DNA from: Blautia sp900556555
Lineage (GTDB): Bacteria; Bacillota; Clostridia; Lachnospirales; Lachnospiraceae
Assembly (NCBI GenBank): GCA_964250615.1
Contig: CAXUGM010000003.1
Reading direction: 5' to 3' (one strand)
Length of the DNA stretch: 64,000 nucleotides
The translations under genes and the position numbers were made by a program. Shown here one piece after another: positions 26,784 to 35,689 of the stretch; position 1 is the stretch's first letter; each line of letters starts with the position of its first letter. The notes under the pieces were generated by a model. It saw only the letters and a list, made by a program, of their open reading frames with translations, did not search any database and was not told the origin of the DNA.

Positions 26784-27470
26784 ATGATCGATTTAAAAGA
26801 CGTGAGTAAATCATACAGCAAGGGCCAGCCAGCCATTGACCATATGAATCTTCACGTAGAGAAGGGTGAATTCGTGTTTATTGTAGGAAACAGCGGTTCC
26901 GGGAAATCAACCCTGATTAAACTGCTTCTGAAAGAACTGGATCCTACCAGCGGCACGATTACCGTAAATGGACAGGAACTGAATAAACTGCGCCGGAGAA
27001 AAGTTGCAAAATACCGCAGGGGAGTAGGTGTTGTGTTCCAGGATTTCCGGCTTTTAAAAGACAGAAATGTATATGAAAATGTTGCTTTTGCCCAGCGTGT
27101 TATCCAGCGGCCCACCAGAATCATCAAGAAGCGTGTGCCTGAGATGCTGACACTGGTAGGGCTGGCAGAGAAATATAAGTCAAAACCAGACCAGCTTTCC
27201 GGTGGTGAACAGCAGAGGGTAGCACTTGCAAGAGCATTGGTAAACAGGCCAAACATTCTTCTTGCAGACGAGCCTACAGGAAACCTTGACCCCCAGAATT
27301 CTTTTGAAATTATGAAACTTCTGGAGGAAATCAACCAGAGAGGAACTACAGTTCTTGTGGTTACTCACAACAGAGAAATTGTAAATGCGTTTAAAAAGCG
27401 TGTTATCACAATGAAGAAAGGCGTCATCGTAAGCGACGAACAAGAAGGTGAATATCTGAATGAGAATTAG
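26784..27470 (+). CDS. ftsE: cell division ABC ATPase FtsE
   Basis: ATPase of the FtsEX complex that controls peptidoglycan hydrolases. It has 228 residues with Walker A GNSGSGKS (near residue 35), signature LSGGEQQRVALARAL and Walker B ILLADEPTGNLD. RBS AGGAGG. It overlaps ftsX by 11 bases, so the two are translationally coupled. Confidence 0.95.
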   Translation: MIDLKDVSKSYSKGQPAIDHMNLHVEKGEFVFIVGNSGSGKSTLIKLLLKELDPTSGTITVNGQELNKLRRRKVAKYRRGVGVVFQDFRLLKDRNVYENVAFAQRVIQRPTRIIKKRVPEMLTLVGLAEKYKSKPDQLSGGEQQRVALARALVNRPNILLADEPTGNLDPQNSFEIMKLLEEINQRGTTVLVVTHNREIVNAFKKRVITMKKGVIVSDEQEGEYLNEN

Positions 27471-28368
27471 TACCATTGCATACATATTAAAACAGGGATT
27501 TAAAAACATCTGGAACAATCTGAGATTTTCCCTGGCATCTATTGCAACCATGTCTGCATGTATCTTTTTATTCGGACTGTTTCTTTCCCTGCTGATGAAC
27601 TTCCGTTATATTGTGCATTCAGCAGAAGAAGGGGTTGCAGTTATTGTTTACTTTGAAAACGGCACGAAACAGGAGCAGATTGACCAGATTGGTTCTCAGA
27701 TTGAGAAACGTGCAGAAGTATCCAACATGGAATATATTTCTGCTGACGAGGCATGGGAAGAATATAAAGACATTTATCTGGAAGGGGAAGACGAAGAAAT
27801 CGCAGAAGGATTCAAAGAAAATCCTCTTGCAAACTCTGCCCGATATAATGTGTATCTGAAGAATGTAGAAAAACAGTCTGAGTTAGTAGAATTTATTGAA
27901 GGACTGGAGGGAGTCCGGAAAGTAGAGCAGTCTAAACAGGCAGCAGATACATTATCTTCCTTTAATAAGCTGATTGCTTATGTATCTGTGATCATTATTC
28001 TGATTTTGCTTGCAGTAGCCTTTTTCCTTATCAGTAATACCATTACCATGGGTATTTCCATCAGGCAGGAAGAAATTGGTATTATGAAGCTCATTGGTGC
28101 CACAGACTTTTTCGTAAGGTCACCATTTGTCATTGAAGGTATTCTTTTAGGTGCAATTGGTGCAGCACTTCCACTGGGTGTCCTTTATATCATGTATGAT
28201 AAGGCAATTGGATATATTGTTTCTAAATTTAGTGTTCTTGGGAACTTCCTTCAGTTCCTGGATGTGTGGACAGTATTCCAGTTCCTGCTGCCGGTAGGTA
28301 TCGGACTTGGTGTGGGAATCGGTCTTTTTGGAAGTATCTTCTCTATTAGAAAACATTTAAGAGTATAA
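27460..28368 (+). CDS. ftsX: cell division membrane protein FtsX
   Basis: A 302-residue membrane partner of FtsE with four predicted helices: one near residues 25-48, an extracellular domain of about 110 residues (which binds hydrolases or activators), then three helices in the second half. The start lies inside the 3' end of ftsE. No hydrolase gene is adjacent; the next gene is a carboxy-terminal processing protease. Confidence 0.93.
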   Translation: MRISTIAYILKQGFKNIWNNLRFSLASIATMSACIFLFGLFLSLLMNFRYIVHSAEEGVAVIVYFENGTKQEQIDQIGSQIEKRAEVSNMEYISADEAWEEYKDIYLEGEDEEIAEGFKENPLANSARYNVYLKNVEKQSELVEFIEGLEGVRKVEQSKQAADTLSSFNKLIAYVSVIIILILLAVAFFLISNTITMGISIRQEEIGIMKLIGATDFFVRSPFVIEGILLGAIGAALPLGVLYIMYDKAIGYIVSKFSVLGNFLQFLDVWTVFQFLLPVGIGLGVGIGLFGSIFSIRKHLRV

Positions 28369-28379
28369 TACAAATAGAT

Positions 28380-28408
28380 AAGGCTGCTGCATATTATGCA
28401 GCAGCCTT
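28380..28408 (+). terminator. perfect 13-bp hairpin between ftsX and ctp
   Basis: AAGGCTGCTGCAT-ATT-ATGCAGCAGCCTT. No T-run follows and the ctp RBS (AAGGAG) begins nine bases downstream, so it may be a processing or stability element rather than a terminator. Confidence 0.6.
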
Positions 28409-28431
28409 ATTATGAATAAGGAGCAGACAAA

Positions 28432-29625
28432 ATGGAACGGAAAAAATTTATCAAGGGATTTATGCTGGGAATCCTCCTTACCGTGTGTGTGGGAGCAGTG
28501 GGAATCAAGGCGTATGATGTGATCCAGTCCAATGAGAGAAATCAGGGAGCAGTCACAGATGATTTTGTGGAAAAAGCCAAGCTCATCGAGCGGATTGTGG
28601 ATAAAAAATTCACAGGGGAAGTGGATAAGGAGCTGATGGAGTCCATGATGTACAAGGGGCTCATGGCCAGTCTTGGAGACCCATATTCTGCATACTATAC
28701 AAGTGAGGAATATGAAGACTTAAATACAGAAACCACAGGGTCTTATAAAGGAATCGGTGTGGTGATGCAGATGCATATGGAAACCGGGACTGTGAAGGTC
28801 GTGCGCTGTTATGAAACAGCACCGGGAGCCAAGGCCGGCCTGCAGCCGGAAGATATTCTGGTCGCTGTGAACGGGGAGAGCATCGTGGGAAAAGAGCTGA
28901 GTGAGGTAGTGGATGAAATCAAGGCTTCTGAAGACGAGATTGCCCACCTTACCATTGCAAGAGATGGAGAAGCAGATTATCTGGAATTTGATATCCCACT
29001 GGAAGAAGTAAATATTCCTGTAGTAGATTTTGAAATGCTGGAGGATCAGATTGGTTATATTGCGTTATATGAATTTACGAAGCAAACAGAGCCTCAGTAT
29101 TTAGAAGCATTCCAGACCCTGAAAAAACAGGGAATGGAGAGGCTGATCATTGATCTGAGAGGAAATCCTGGCGGTCTGCTTACATCTGTATGTGATATCC
29201 TCAAAGATATGCTGCCGGAGGGCCTGATTGTATATACAGAGGATAAAGAGGGCAATAAAGAAGAGATAAAAAGTGATGGAAAACATAAACTAGATATGCC
29301 GCTGGCTGTTCTGGTAAATGGAAACAGTGCCAGTGCTTCCGAAATCTTTGCCGGTGCCATTCAGGACTACGAAGTGGGCACTTTGGTGGGAACCACCACT
29401 TTTGGAAAAGGAATTGTCCAGAGTGTGATTCCGCTCTCTGATGGAAGTGCAGTGAAGACCACCACAGCAAAATATTACACGCCAAAGGGCAGATGTATCC
29501 ACGGAACAGGGATTACACCGGATGTAGAGGTGGAGCTTACCGAAGGCCTGGAACAGAAGACCACACTGACCCATGAGGAAGACAATCAACTTCAGAAGGC
29601 CATTGAAGTTGTGAAAGAAAAATAG
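28432..29625 (+). CDS. S41 carboxy-terminal processing protease (CtpA/CtpB-like)
   Basis: Membrane-anchored serine protease facing outward: one N-terminal helix (about 9-27), PDZ domain (about 100-185; TAPGAKAGLQPEDILVAVNG) and S41 catalytic domain with Ser in NGNSASASEIFAG (Ser about 303) and Lys in TTFGKG (about 328). The 397 residues are typical. The position after ftsEX is shared by several Clostridia and Bacilli and suggests control of wall hydrolases or regulators by cleavage; that link is inference. Confidence 0.9.
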   Translation: MERKKFIKGFMLGILLTVCVGAVGIKAYDVIQSNERNQGAVTDDFVEKAKLIERIVDKKFTGEVDKELMESMMYKGLMASLGDPYSAYYTSEEYEDLNTETTGSYKGIGVVMQMHMETGTVKVVRCYETAPGAKAGLQPEDILVAVNGESIVGKELSEVVDEIKASEDEIAHLTIARDGEADYLEFDIPLEEVNIPVVDFEMLEDQIGYIALYEFTKQTEPQYLEAFQTLKKQGMERLIIDLRGNPGGLLTSVCDILKDMLPEGLIVYTEDKEGNKEEIKSDGKHKLDMPLAVLVNGNSASASEIFAGAIQDYEVGTLVGTTTFGKGIVQSVIPLSDGSAVKTTTAKYYTPKGRCIHGTGITPDVEVELTEGLEQKTTLTHEEDNQLQKAIEVVKEK

Positions 29626-29652
29626 AAGTTATACTTCAAAGGAGAAAAGAAC

Positions 29653-30915
29653 ATGTTACAGCAACTAAAAAACCATGTATTGGTACAGACCTTCCGGGAG
29701 TTAAAAGGAAATCCTAAATGGTCTATTTGTACGGAACCCCTTTGGTTCATCCCTTATTCCCTGTTTATACCATTCCAGACACTTTATATGCGGAAACTGG
29801 GTCTTAGCAGTGTGGAAATCGGCACTACGGTTACAGTTGGATTTATCCTGCAGATGTTTTTCGCCCTGATTGGCGGTGTCATTACCGATAAAATGGGGAG
29901 AAGAAAGGCTACGGTGATTTTTGATACCCTGGGCTGGACCGTTCCCTGCCTGATCTGGGCAGCTTCTCAGAATTTCTGGTGGTTTCTGGTAGCAGCGGCG
30001 GTAAATGCAGCCTTCCAGATTACAAACACATCCTGGAACTGCCTGTTTATTGAAGACTGCCCTCCAAAACACATCACCAATGCCTTTACCCTGATTCAGA
30101 TGTGTGGGATGTTATCTGTGTTTTTCTCACCGCTGGCTGTGATTTTAGTAGGGAAATATGATGTGATTCCTGTGATGCGCTGGCTGTATTTCATTGCAGC
30201 CATTTCCATGCTGGCGAAGTTTTTGCTGCTTTACTATTTTGGCGGTGAGACACAGGTAGGGAAAAAGCGGATGGAGGAAACAAAGAATCTTTCTTATTTC
30301 TCCATGATGAAAGGATACGGAAGGGTATTTCTTACCATGGTAAAATCCGGGAAAATGCGGCTGGTGGTGTATTTTATGGCACTTACCAATATTATCCAGA
30401 TTGCCACTACGAATTTCTTTTCCCTGTATGTCACAGAAAAGATTCATTTATCAGATGAATTGGTGGCTGTGTTCCCTGTGCTCAGGACTCTTGTTATGAT
30501 TGCCTTTGTGGTTGGGCTGCAGAACCTGTTCCAGAAACTTAGGATGAAGGTTTCTTTTCTGGTGGGATTTCTCATGTACATAGCAAGCCATCTGCTTCTT
30601 TTGCTCACGCCAGAGAAAAATCTGCTGTTCGTCATGGGCTATACGGTTCTGGAAGCAGCGGCTTACGCAGTTATTATCCCAAGAAAGGATGCTCTTATGG
30701 CTCATTATGTAGAGCAAAAGGAACGTTCCAGAATTTATGCATTATACAATGTATTAATGATCGGTATTTCCGTGCCGTTTGGAAGCCTGATTGGCTGGAT
30801 GTTTGAGCTGAACCCAGGTTTTCCATTCCTGTTTAATATTGCACTTTTTTGTCTTTGTATTCTTCTTGCCATGTGTTCCAGAGACTTATCCAGGCTGGAA
30901 GAAAGTATTGGGTAA
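29653..30915 (+). CDS. MFS transporter
   Basis: A 420-residue major facilitator with about twelve hydrophobic segments and the loop 2-3 motif GGVITDKMGRRKATV near residue 76. The substrate cannot be read from sequence; the layout is closer to drug/metabolite efflux families than to sugar symporters. RBS GGAG. It follows the protease gene by 27 bases and may be co-transcribed. Confidence 0.82.
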   Translation: MLQQLKNHVLVQTFRELKGNPKWSICTEPLWFIPYSLFIPFQTLYMRKLGLSSVEIGTTVTVGFILQMFFALIGGVITDKMGRRKATVIFDTLGWTVPCLIWAASQNFWWFLVAAAVNAAFQITNTSWNCLFIEDCPPKHITNAFTLIQMCGMLSVFFSPLAVILVGKYDVIPVMRWLYFIAAISMLAKFLLLYYFGGETQVGKKRMEETKNLSYFSMMKGYGRVFLTMVKSGKMRLVVYFMALTNIIQIATTNFFSLYVTEKIHLSDELVAVFPVLRTLVMIAFVVGLQNLFQKLRMKVSFLVGFLMYIASHLLLLLTPEKNLLFVMGYTVLEAAAYAVIIPRKDALMAHYVEQKERSRIYALYNVLMIGISVPFGSLIGWMFELNPGFPFLFNIALFCLCILLAMCSRDLSRLEESIG

Positions 30916-30983
30916 GATTTGATAATTCCACGGAATCGTTGTAAAATGGTGCATAGAAATACAGGGACAGAGGAGAAAAGAAT

Positions 30984-32003
30984 ATGAATTTTCAGGAAGT
31001 GACAGAGAACGCAAGGGGAAATATCGGCCCATACTGTAAAGCGTGTAACGTTTGCAACGGGCTTGCATGTAAGAATACCATTCCGGGACCTGGTGCAAAG
31101 GGAAACGGCACTGTGGCAGCCAGAAATTATGCAAAATGGCAGGAAATCTGTATTAACATGGATACCATCTGCCAGCAGAAACCGGTAAATACGGAATTAG
31201 AATTGTTTGGAAAAACATTCCGGTATCCTGTTTTTGCAGGGCCTGTAGGTGCAGTGAAACTGCATTACGGAGAGAAATATACAGATTTGGAATACAATGA
31301 GATTCTGGTGGAAGCCTGTGCCAAGCATGGAATTGCGGCATTTACAGGGGATGGGACAAATCCTCAGGTTATGACAGAAGCAGCAGCAGCCATCGGCCGT
31401 CTGGGTGGAATGGGCATTCCCACTGTGAAACCATGGGACATGAATACAATAAGGGAGAAAATGGAACTGGTAAAAAAATCAGGAGCCTTCGCAGTGGCAA
31501 TGGATATTGACGCAGCAGGACTTCCGTTTTTGCAGAATCTGAATCCCCCGGCAGGGTCAAAATCTGTGGAAGAATTAAAGGAAATCGTAAAAATGGCGGA
31601 AATTCCTTTTCTATTAAAAGGAATCATGACACCAAAAGCGGCACAGAAAGCATTGGAAGCAGGTGTGCAGGGAATCGTGGTATCCAATCACGGAGGAAGA
31701 GTTTTAGATCAGTGCCCGTCTACAGCAGAAGTGCTTCCTTCCATTGTAAAAGCAGTGGGTAAGGAGATGAAGATTCTGGTAGACGGCGGAATCCGCACAG
31801 GAATCGATGTGTTTAAAGCTCTTGCCATGGGAGCAGATGCGGTACTGGCAGCCAGACCATTTGTAACGGCTGTTTACGGGGGGGCACAGGAAGGCGTGGC
31901 AGCTCTGATAGAAAAATACGGTGCAGAACTGATGGATACCATGAAAATGTGCGGAGCATTTTCTCTGGAAGAAATTAACCGGGATATGATTTGGAAAGAA
32001 TGA
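30984..32003 (+). CDS. FMN-dependent alpha-hydroxy-acid dehydrogenase with N-terminal cysteine motif
   Basis: A 339-residue TIM-barrel flavoprotein of the lactate oxidase/glycolate oxidase family (FMN_dh). The FMN/active-site segment VVSNHGGRVLDQ is near residue 232, with VDGGIRTGIDVFKAL and GADAVLAARPF after it. Unlike classical members it begins with Cys18, Cys21, Cys24 and Cys29 (spacing 2-2-4), which could hold an Fe-S cluster or metal and pass electrons. Substrate unknown; a 2-hydroxy acid such as lactate is expected. It ends 14 bases before fbp. Confidence 0.8.
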   Translation: MNFQEVTENARGNIGPYCKACNVCNGLACKNTIPGPGAKGNGTVAARNYAKWQEICINMDTICQQKPVNTELELFGKTFRYPVFAGPVGAVKLHYGEKYTDLEYNEILVEACAKHGIAAFTGDGTNPQVMTEAAAAIGRLGGMGIPTVKPWDMNTIREKMELVKKSGAFAVAMDIDAAGLPFLQNLNPPAGSKSVEELKEIVKMAEIPFLLKGIMTPKAAQKALEAGVQGIVVSNHGGRVLDQCPSTAEVLPSIVKAVGKEMKILVDGGIRTGIDVFKALAMGADAVLAARPFVTAVYGGAQEGVAALIEKYGAELMDTMKMCGAFSLEEINRDMIWKE

Positions 32004-32017
32004 GGACATAGGAATCA

Positions 32018-33886
32018 ATGAGAGACAGAGATATCTGGATGAAGCTGCTAAAAGAAAAATATCCAACCAAACAGGCAGTATGCAGGGAGATTATTAATCT
32101 TACAGCAATTATCAATCTTCCCAAAGGCACAGAGCATTTTATGAGTGATATTCACGGGGAATACGAAGCCTTTCTTCACATTATGAATAACTGTTCCGGT
32201 GTGATCCGGGAAAAGGTGCGGATGCTGTTTTCTGAAACCCTGAGTGTGCGGGAACAAAAAGAAATCTGCACCCTGATCTACTATCCAAGAGAAGTGATGA
32301 ACCGGAAAAGAAACCTGAATGAATTGTCAGAGGACTGGTACCGCCTGATGCTGAATTATCTGCTGGAAATCGCAAAGACGGTATCCTCAAAATATACAAG
32401 GTCAAAAGTACGGAAGGCACTTCCAAAGGAATTTGGGGATATTATTGATGAGCTTCTGCATTTTATGCCGGATGAGGATGATAACCAGATCCGGTATCAC
32501 AGACAGATTTTAGATACCATTATTGGTATCGAAAATTCAGAAGAATTTATTATAGCTCTGGCAGATTTGATTAAGCGTTTGGCAGTAGATCATCTTCATA
32601 TCGTAGGAGATATTTTTGACAGGGGCGGAGATGCAGACAAAATTATGGATTTGTTGATGGAATACCATTCTTTGGATATAGAATGGGGAAATCATGACAT
32701 TCTTTGGATGGGGGCAGCCTGTGGGAATGAAGCCAGTATTGCAACTGTAGTAAAAAATAATATGAAGTACAATAATATTCAGATTCTGGAAAGCGGTTAT
32801 GGTATCAGTCTGCGTTCATTAGTACTGTTTGGAGAGCAGACATATCCGGAGTTAGATGTTATGGAGGCGGCTCAGAAAGCCTTGTCCATTATTTTATTTA
32901 AACTGGAGGGTCAGACTATATTGCGTCATCCGGAGTATAATATGGAGGACAGACTTCTTCTGGATAAGATTGATTATGAAAACAAAACTATCGTTTCTGA
33001 GCAGGTTATCTATGCAATGAAGGATACCAATTTTCCTACTGTGGATAAGGAACATCCTTACGAACTCACGGAAGAAGAACAAAAAGTTATTCAGGACTTA
33101 AAATTTTCTTTTTTAAACAGTCATCGCCTGCAAAGGCATATGGATTTTCTTTTTGAAAAAGGATGTATGTATAAACGCTATAATGAAAATCTTCTTTATC
33201 ATGGCTGTATTCCTTTAGATGGTCAAGGGAATTTTGATGGGATTGAAATTGATAGAAATATTTATATGGGTAAGGAATATCTGGATTATGCGGAGCGGGT
33301 TGTAAGAGAAGTACGAAAAGGGGAAGCAGGACAAGATGGTCTGGATTTCATGTGGTATCTTTGGACTGGGAAAAAGTCTCCGCTTTGCGGAAGAAATATT
33401 AAAACTTTTGAACGTACTTTTATTCAGGATAAAACGGCCTGGAAAGAGCCGACAGATCCTTATTATAAGTTTTATCATACGGAAAAGACTTGCAATATGA
33501 TTCTCAGGGAATTTGGATTATTTTCACCTTTATCTCATATTATTAACGGACATACTCCAGTAAAAACAGTAGAAGGAGAAGAGCCGGTGCGTGCCAATGG
33601 AAAACTCATTGTTATTGACGGCGGATTTAGTCAAGCATATCATAAGACCACAGGAATTGCCGGATATACCTTGATTTATAATTCTCATGGAATGCGGATT
33701 AAGGCACATCAGCCTTTTGAAAGTGTAGAAAAAGTGCTAGAAGAAAATAAGGATATTGAATCTACTTCAACTATGTTTGAAACGGAAGAAGATAGAATCA
33801 TGGTTGGAGACACTGACGAAGGAAAAGAGATAAAAGAAGAAATTCAAATGCTGAAGAAACTTTTGGAGGTTTACAGGGGGAAATAG
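32018..33886 (+). CDS. fbp: fructose-1,6-bisphosphatase class III
   Basis: Gluconeogenic phosphatase of the Firmicute-specific class III, a calcineurin-like metallophosphatase. The 622 residues contain the metal-binding motifs SDIHGEYEAFLH (near residue 43), VGDIFDRGGD and WGNHDILWMG, and NGHTPVKT near the C-terminus. The RBS is weak (ATAGGAATCA); the 14-base gap suggests coupling to the dehydrogenase gene. Length and motifs are complete. Confidence 0.93.
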   Translation: MRDRDIWMKLLKEKYPTKQAVCREIINLTAIINLPKGTEHFMSDIHGEYEAFLHIMNNCSGVIREKVRMLFSETLSVREQKEICTLIYYPREVMNRKRNLNELSEDWYRLMLNYLLEIAKTVSSKYTRSKVRKALPKEFGDIIDELLHFMPDEDDNQIRYHRQILDTIIGIENSEEFIIALADLIKRLAVDHLHIVGDIFDRGGDADKIMDLLMEYHSLDIEWGNHDILWMGAACGNEASIATVVKNNMKYNNIQILESGYGISLRSLVLFGEQTYPELDVMEAAQKALSIILFKLEGQTILRHPEYNMEDRLLLDKIDYENKTIVSEQVIYAMKDTNFPTVDKEHPYELTEEEQKVIQDLKFSFLNSHRLQRHMDFLFEKGCMYKRYNENLLYHGCIPLDGQGNFDGIEIDRNIYMGKEYLDYAERVVREVRKGEAGQDGLDFMWYLWTGKKSPLCGRNIKTFERTFIQDKTAWKEPTDPYYKFYHTEKTCNMILREFGLFSPLSHIINGHTPVKTVEGEEPVRANGKLIVIDGGFSQAYHKTTGIAGYTLIYNSHGMRIKAHQPFESVEKVLEENKDIESTSTMFETEEDRIMVGDTDEGKEIKEEIQMLKKLLEVYRGK

Positions 33887-33889
33887 CAT

Positions 33890-34056
33890 GTGAAAAGGAT
33901 CAGAGAAAAGTTAGATGTGTATTTGAATAATTTAAAGATAAAGAGAAAGATTTTTCTGCTGTATTTTTATTGTGTCATGCTTCCATTGGTTCTTACAGAT
34001 ACAGTGATTTGTGGAATGTTTATTCATGATGAAAAAGAAGCCAGGGAAGAAAAAAT
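33890..34056 (+). pseudogene. N-terminal fragment of a YesM-type sensor histidine kinase
   Basis: A GTG-started frame of about 55 usable residues, with KIKRKIFLLYFYCVMLPLVLTD, closely resembles the N-terminal membrane segment of the intact kinase at 40236 (TIRKKMYVLYVTCVLLPLIITD). It then runs into the first bases of parA and stops at 34078. The extracellular, HAMP, kinase and ATPase parts are absent, so a deletion or insertion has removed all but the start. The coordinates mark the fragment up to the parA start. Confidence 0.75.
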
Positions 34057-34845
34057 ATGGCAAGAATTATATCCATAGTAAACCAGAAAGGCGGAACTGG
34101 AAAATCCGCTTGTGCCGCAAACTTAGGTGTCGGATTAGCACTTATGAATAAAAAAGTCCTTATCGTTGATGCAGATTCCCAGTGGGATGTATCTGCAAGC
34201 CTAGGCTACCGTAATTGCGATGAAAGCAATGAAACTTTGACTGATCTGATGGAACTGGTGCTGAGTGATGAAGAACTTCCAGAAGATTGCTTTATCCAGC
34301 ATCAGGAGGAAGGGGTTGATATCATCTGTTCCAACATTGGATTGGCAGGGATGGAGGTACAGCTTGTGAACGCCATGAGTCGGGAGTTCGTTTTAAAGCA
34401 GATCATTAACCAGATGAAAGATCAGTATGATTTTATATTGATTGACTGTATGCCATCCTTGGGGATGCTTACCATCAATGCATTGGCTGCATCTGATGAA
34501 GTATTGATTCCGGTAGAAGCATCCTATCTTCCGATTAAGGGATTGCAGCAGCTTTTGAAAACAATCGGAAAAGTACGCAGGCAGATCAATCCGAAACTGG
34601 AGATTGCCGGGATTCTATTTACCATGGTGGATGCACATACGAATGATGCAAGGAACAACATGGAATTACTGCAGAACAGTTATGGCAGGCAGATCCATAT
34701 TTTTGATCAGTACATTCCATTTTCCGTCAGGATGAAGGAAGCAGTTCGGGAAGGACAGAGTATCTTTAAATATGATGGAAAGGGAAAAGTTGCAGATGCT
34801 TACAGGAAACTGGCAGAGGAGGTTTTGACGTATGGCAGTGAATAA
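34057..34845 (+). CDS. parA: ParA/Soj-family partition ATPase
   Basis: A 262-residue ParA ATPase with deviant Walker A KGGTGKSA (residues 11-18), switch DADSQWDVSASLG and Walker B ILIDCMPSLG. Such copies occur on plasmids and integrative conjugative elements; the chromosomal Soj is normally next to spo0J near the origin. Its start codon lies inside the tail of the kinase fragment, with a poor RBS, and it overlaps parB by 14 bases. Probably a stranded piece of a lost mobile element; it may still be translated. Confidence 0.85.
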   Translation: MARIISIVNQKGGTGKSACAANLGVGLALMNKKVLIVDADSQWDVSASLGYRNCDESNETLTDLMELVLSDEELPEDCFIQHQEEGVDIICSNIGLAGMEVQLVNAMSREFVLKQIINQMKDQYDFILIDCMPSLGMLTINALAASDEVLIPVEASYLPIKGLQQLLKTIGKVRRQINPKLEIAGILFTMVDAHTNDARNNMELLQNSYGRQIHIFDQYIPFSVRMKEAVREGQSIFKYDGKGKVADAYRKLAEEVLTYGSE

Positions 34846-35174
34846 GAAACCTACTCCGATATCCTTACAGCCATTGGATGAACTGTTTGGAACATCCGGA
34901 AAAGAACAGAATGGTATTTGTGAAGTTTCATTGGATAGTCTTTATCCATTTCCCAATCATCCATTTAAGGTTTTGGATGATGAAAAAATGCAGGAGTTGT
35001 CCGACAGCATTCAACAGCATGGTGTTTTGGTGCCGGGGATTGTGAGGATGAAATCTTCCGGTGGTTATGAACTGGTTTCAGGTCATAGACGTAAAAGAGC
35101 CTGTGAATTGGCAGGACTTAAAAAAATGCCGGTTATTATCATGGATCTCACAGATGATGAGTCAACGCTGATCA
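34832..35174 (+). pseudogene. parB: ParB-family protein, truncated
   Basis: The open frame gives 133 residues (to 35233), of which about 114 are ParB-like: a basic N-terminus, then the ParBc nuclease-like domain (EVSLDSLYPFPNHPF, VSGHRRKRACELAG, PVIIMDLTDDESTLII). After that the reading enters transposase DNA in another frame. The helix-turn-helix and dimerisation parts are missing, so it cannot bind parS normally. Confidence 0.8.
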
Positions 35175-35438
35175 TATTCTGTATCAGAAGTAGTGGGATA
35201 TTTAAAAGGAAAAAGTTCACTCATGATATTTGAAAAGCATGCGAATCTAAAATATAAATATGGAAACCGACATTTCTGGTGTCGCGGATATTATGTAGAT
35301 ACGGTAGGGAAAAATACAGCTGCGATCAAAGCATATATTCAGAATCAGATTAAAGAGGATTTAGAATATGATCAGATGTCATTAGTAGAGTATATTGACC
35401 CGTTTACGGGTGAGCCGGTAAAGAAAAACAAAAAGTAA
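35175..35438 (+). mobile_element. tnpA: IS200/IS605-family TnpA transposase, C-terminal remnant
   Basis: Reading from 35175 (frame of 35193) gives YSVSEVVGYLKGKSS, then KYGNRHFWCRGYYVDTVG and a tail with EYIDPFTGEP. This is the second half of a Y1 transposase; YVDTVG holds the segment near the catalytic tyrosine region. The first half, with the HUH histidines, is missing and replaced by parB sequence, so the copy is dead. Its 3' end with hairpins is intact. Confidence 0.82.
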
Positions 35439-35640
35439 ACCGCTTGGAGCGGTCATAGGAAGTCAAAGCAAACCAGCAAGCCCCTTTTGGGGCTGCGCCG
35501 GAATAAGGAAGCACTGATGATGCCCTTTTAAGGGCAGCTGAGAATGTGGTGCAAGTTGGCAGGCCTTCAGTGCGCCTTCCGGGCGCAAGCAGGTAATAGC
35601 CCCTTATAGGGGCAGAGCAAGCCACCGGCTAAGCCGGTGG
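35439..35640 (+). repeat. six tandem hairpins at the IS200 right end
   Basis: Six separate perfect or near-perfect inverted repeats in 202 bases: ACCGCT/AGCGGT (35439-35453), AGCCCC/GGGGCT (35479-35494), TGCCCTT/AAGGGCA (35521-35536), TGCGCC/GGCGCA (35571-35587), GCCCCT/AGGGGC (35599-35613) and CCACCGGC/GCCGGTGG (35622-35640). The last is probably the right-end hairpin recognised by the transposase. The 251 bases between tnpA and pdxT hold nothing else. Confidence 0.8.
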
Positions 35641-35689
35641 TCTTGACTTTCCTTTTATTAAAAATGGATGTTGGAAAAATCACCAGTGA

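Noticed and set aside
35439..35640. CRISPR array
   Set aside because: The six hairpins differ in sequence and spacing; there is no repeated unit or cas gene.
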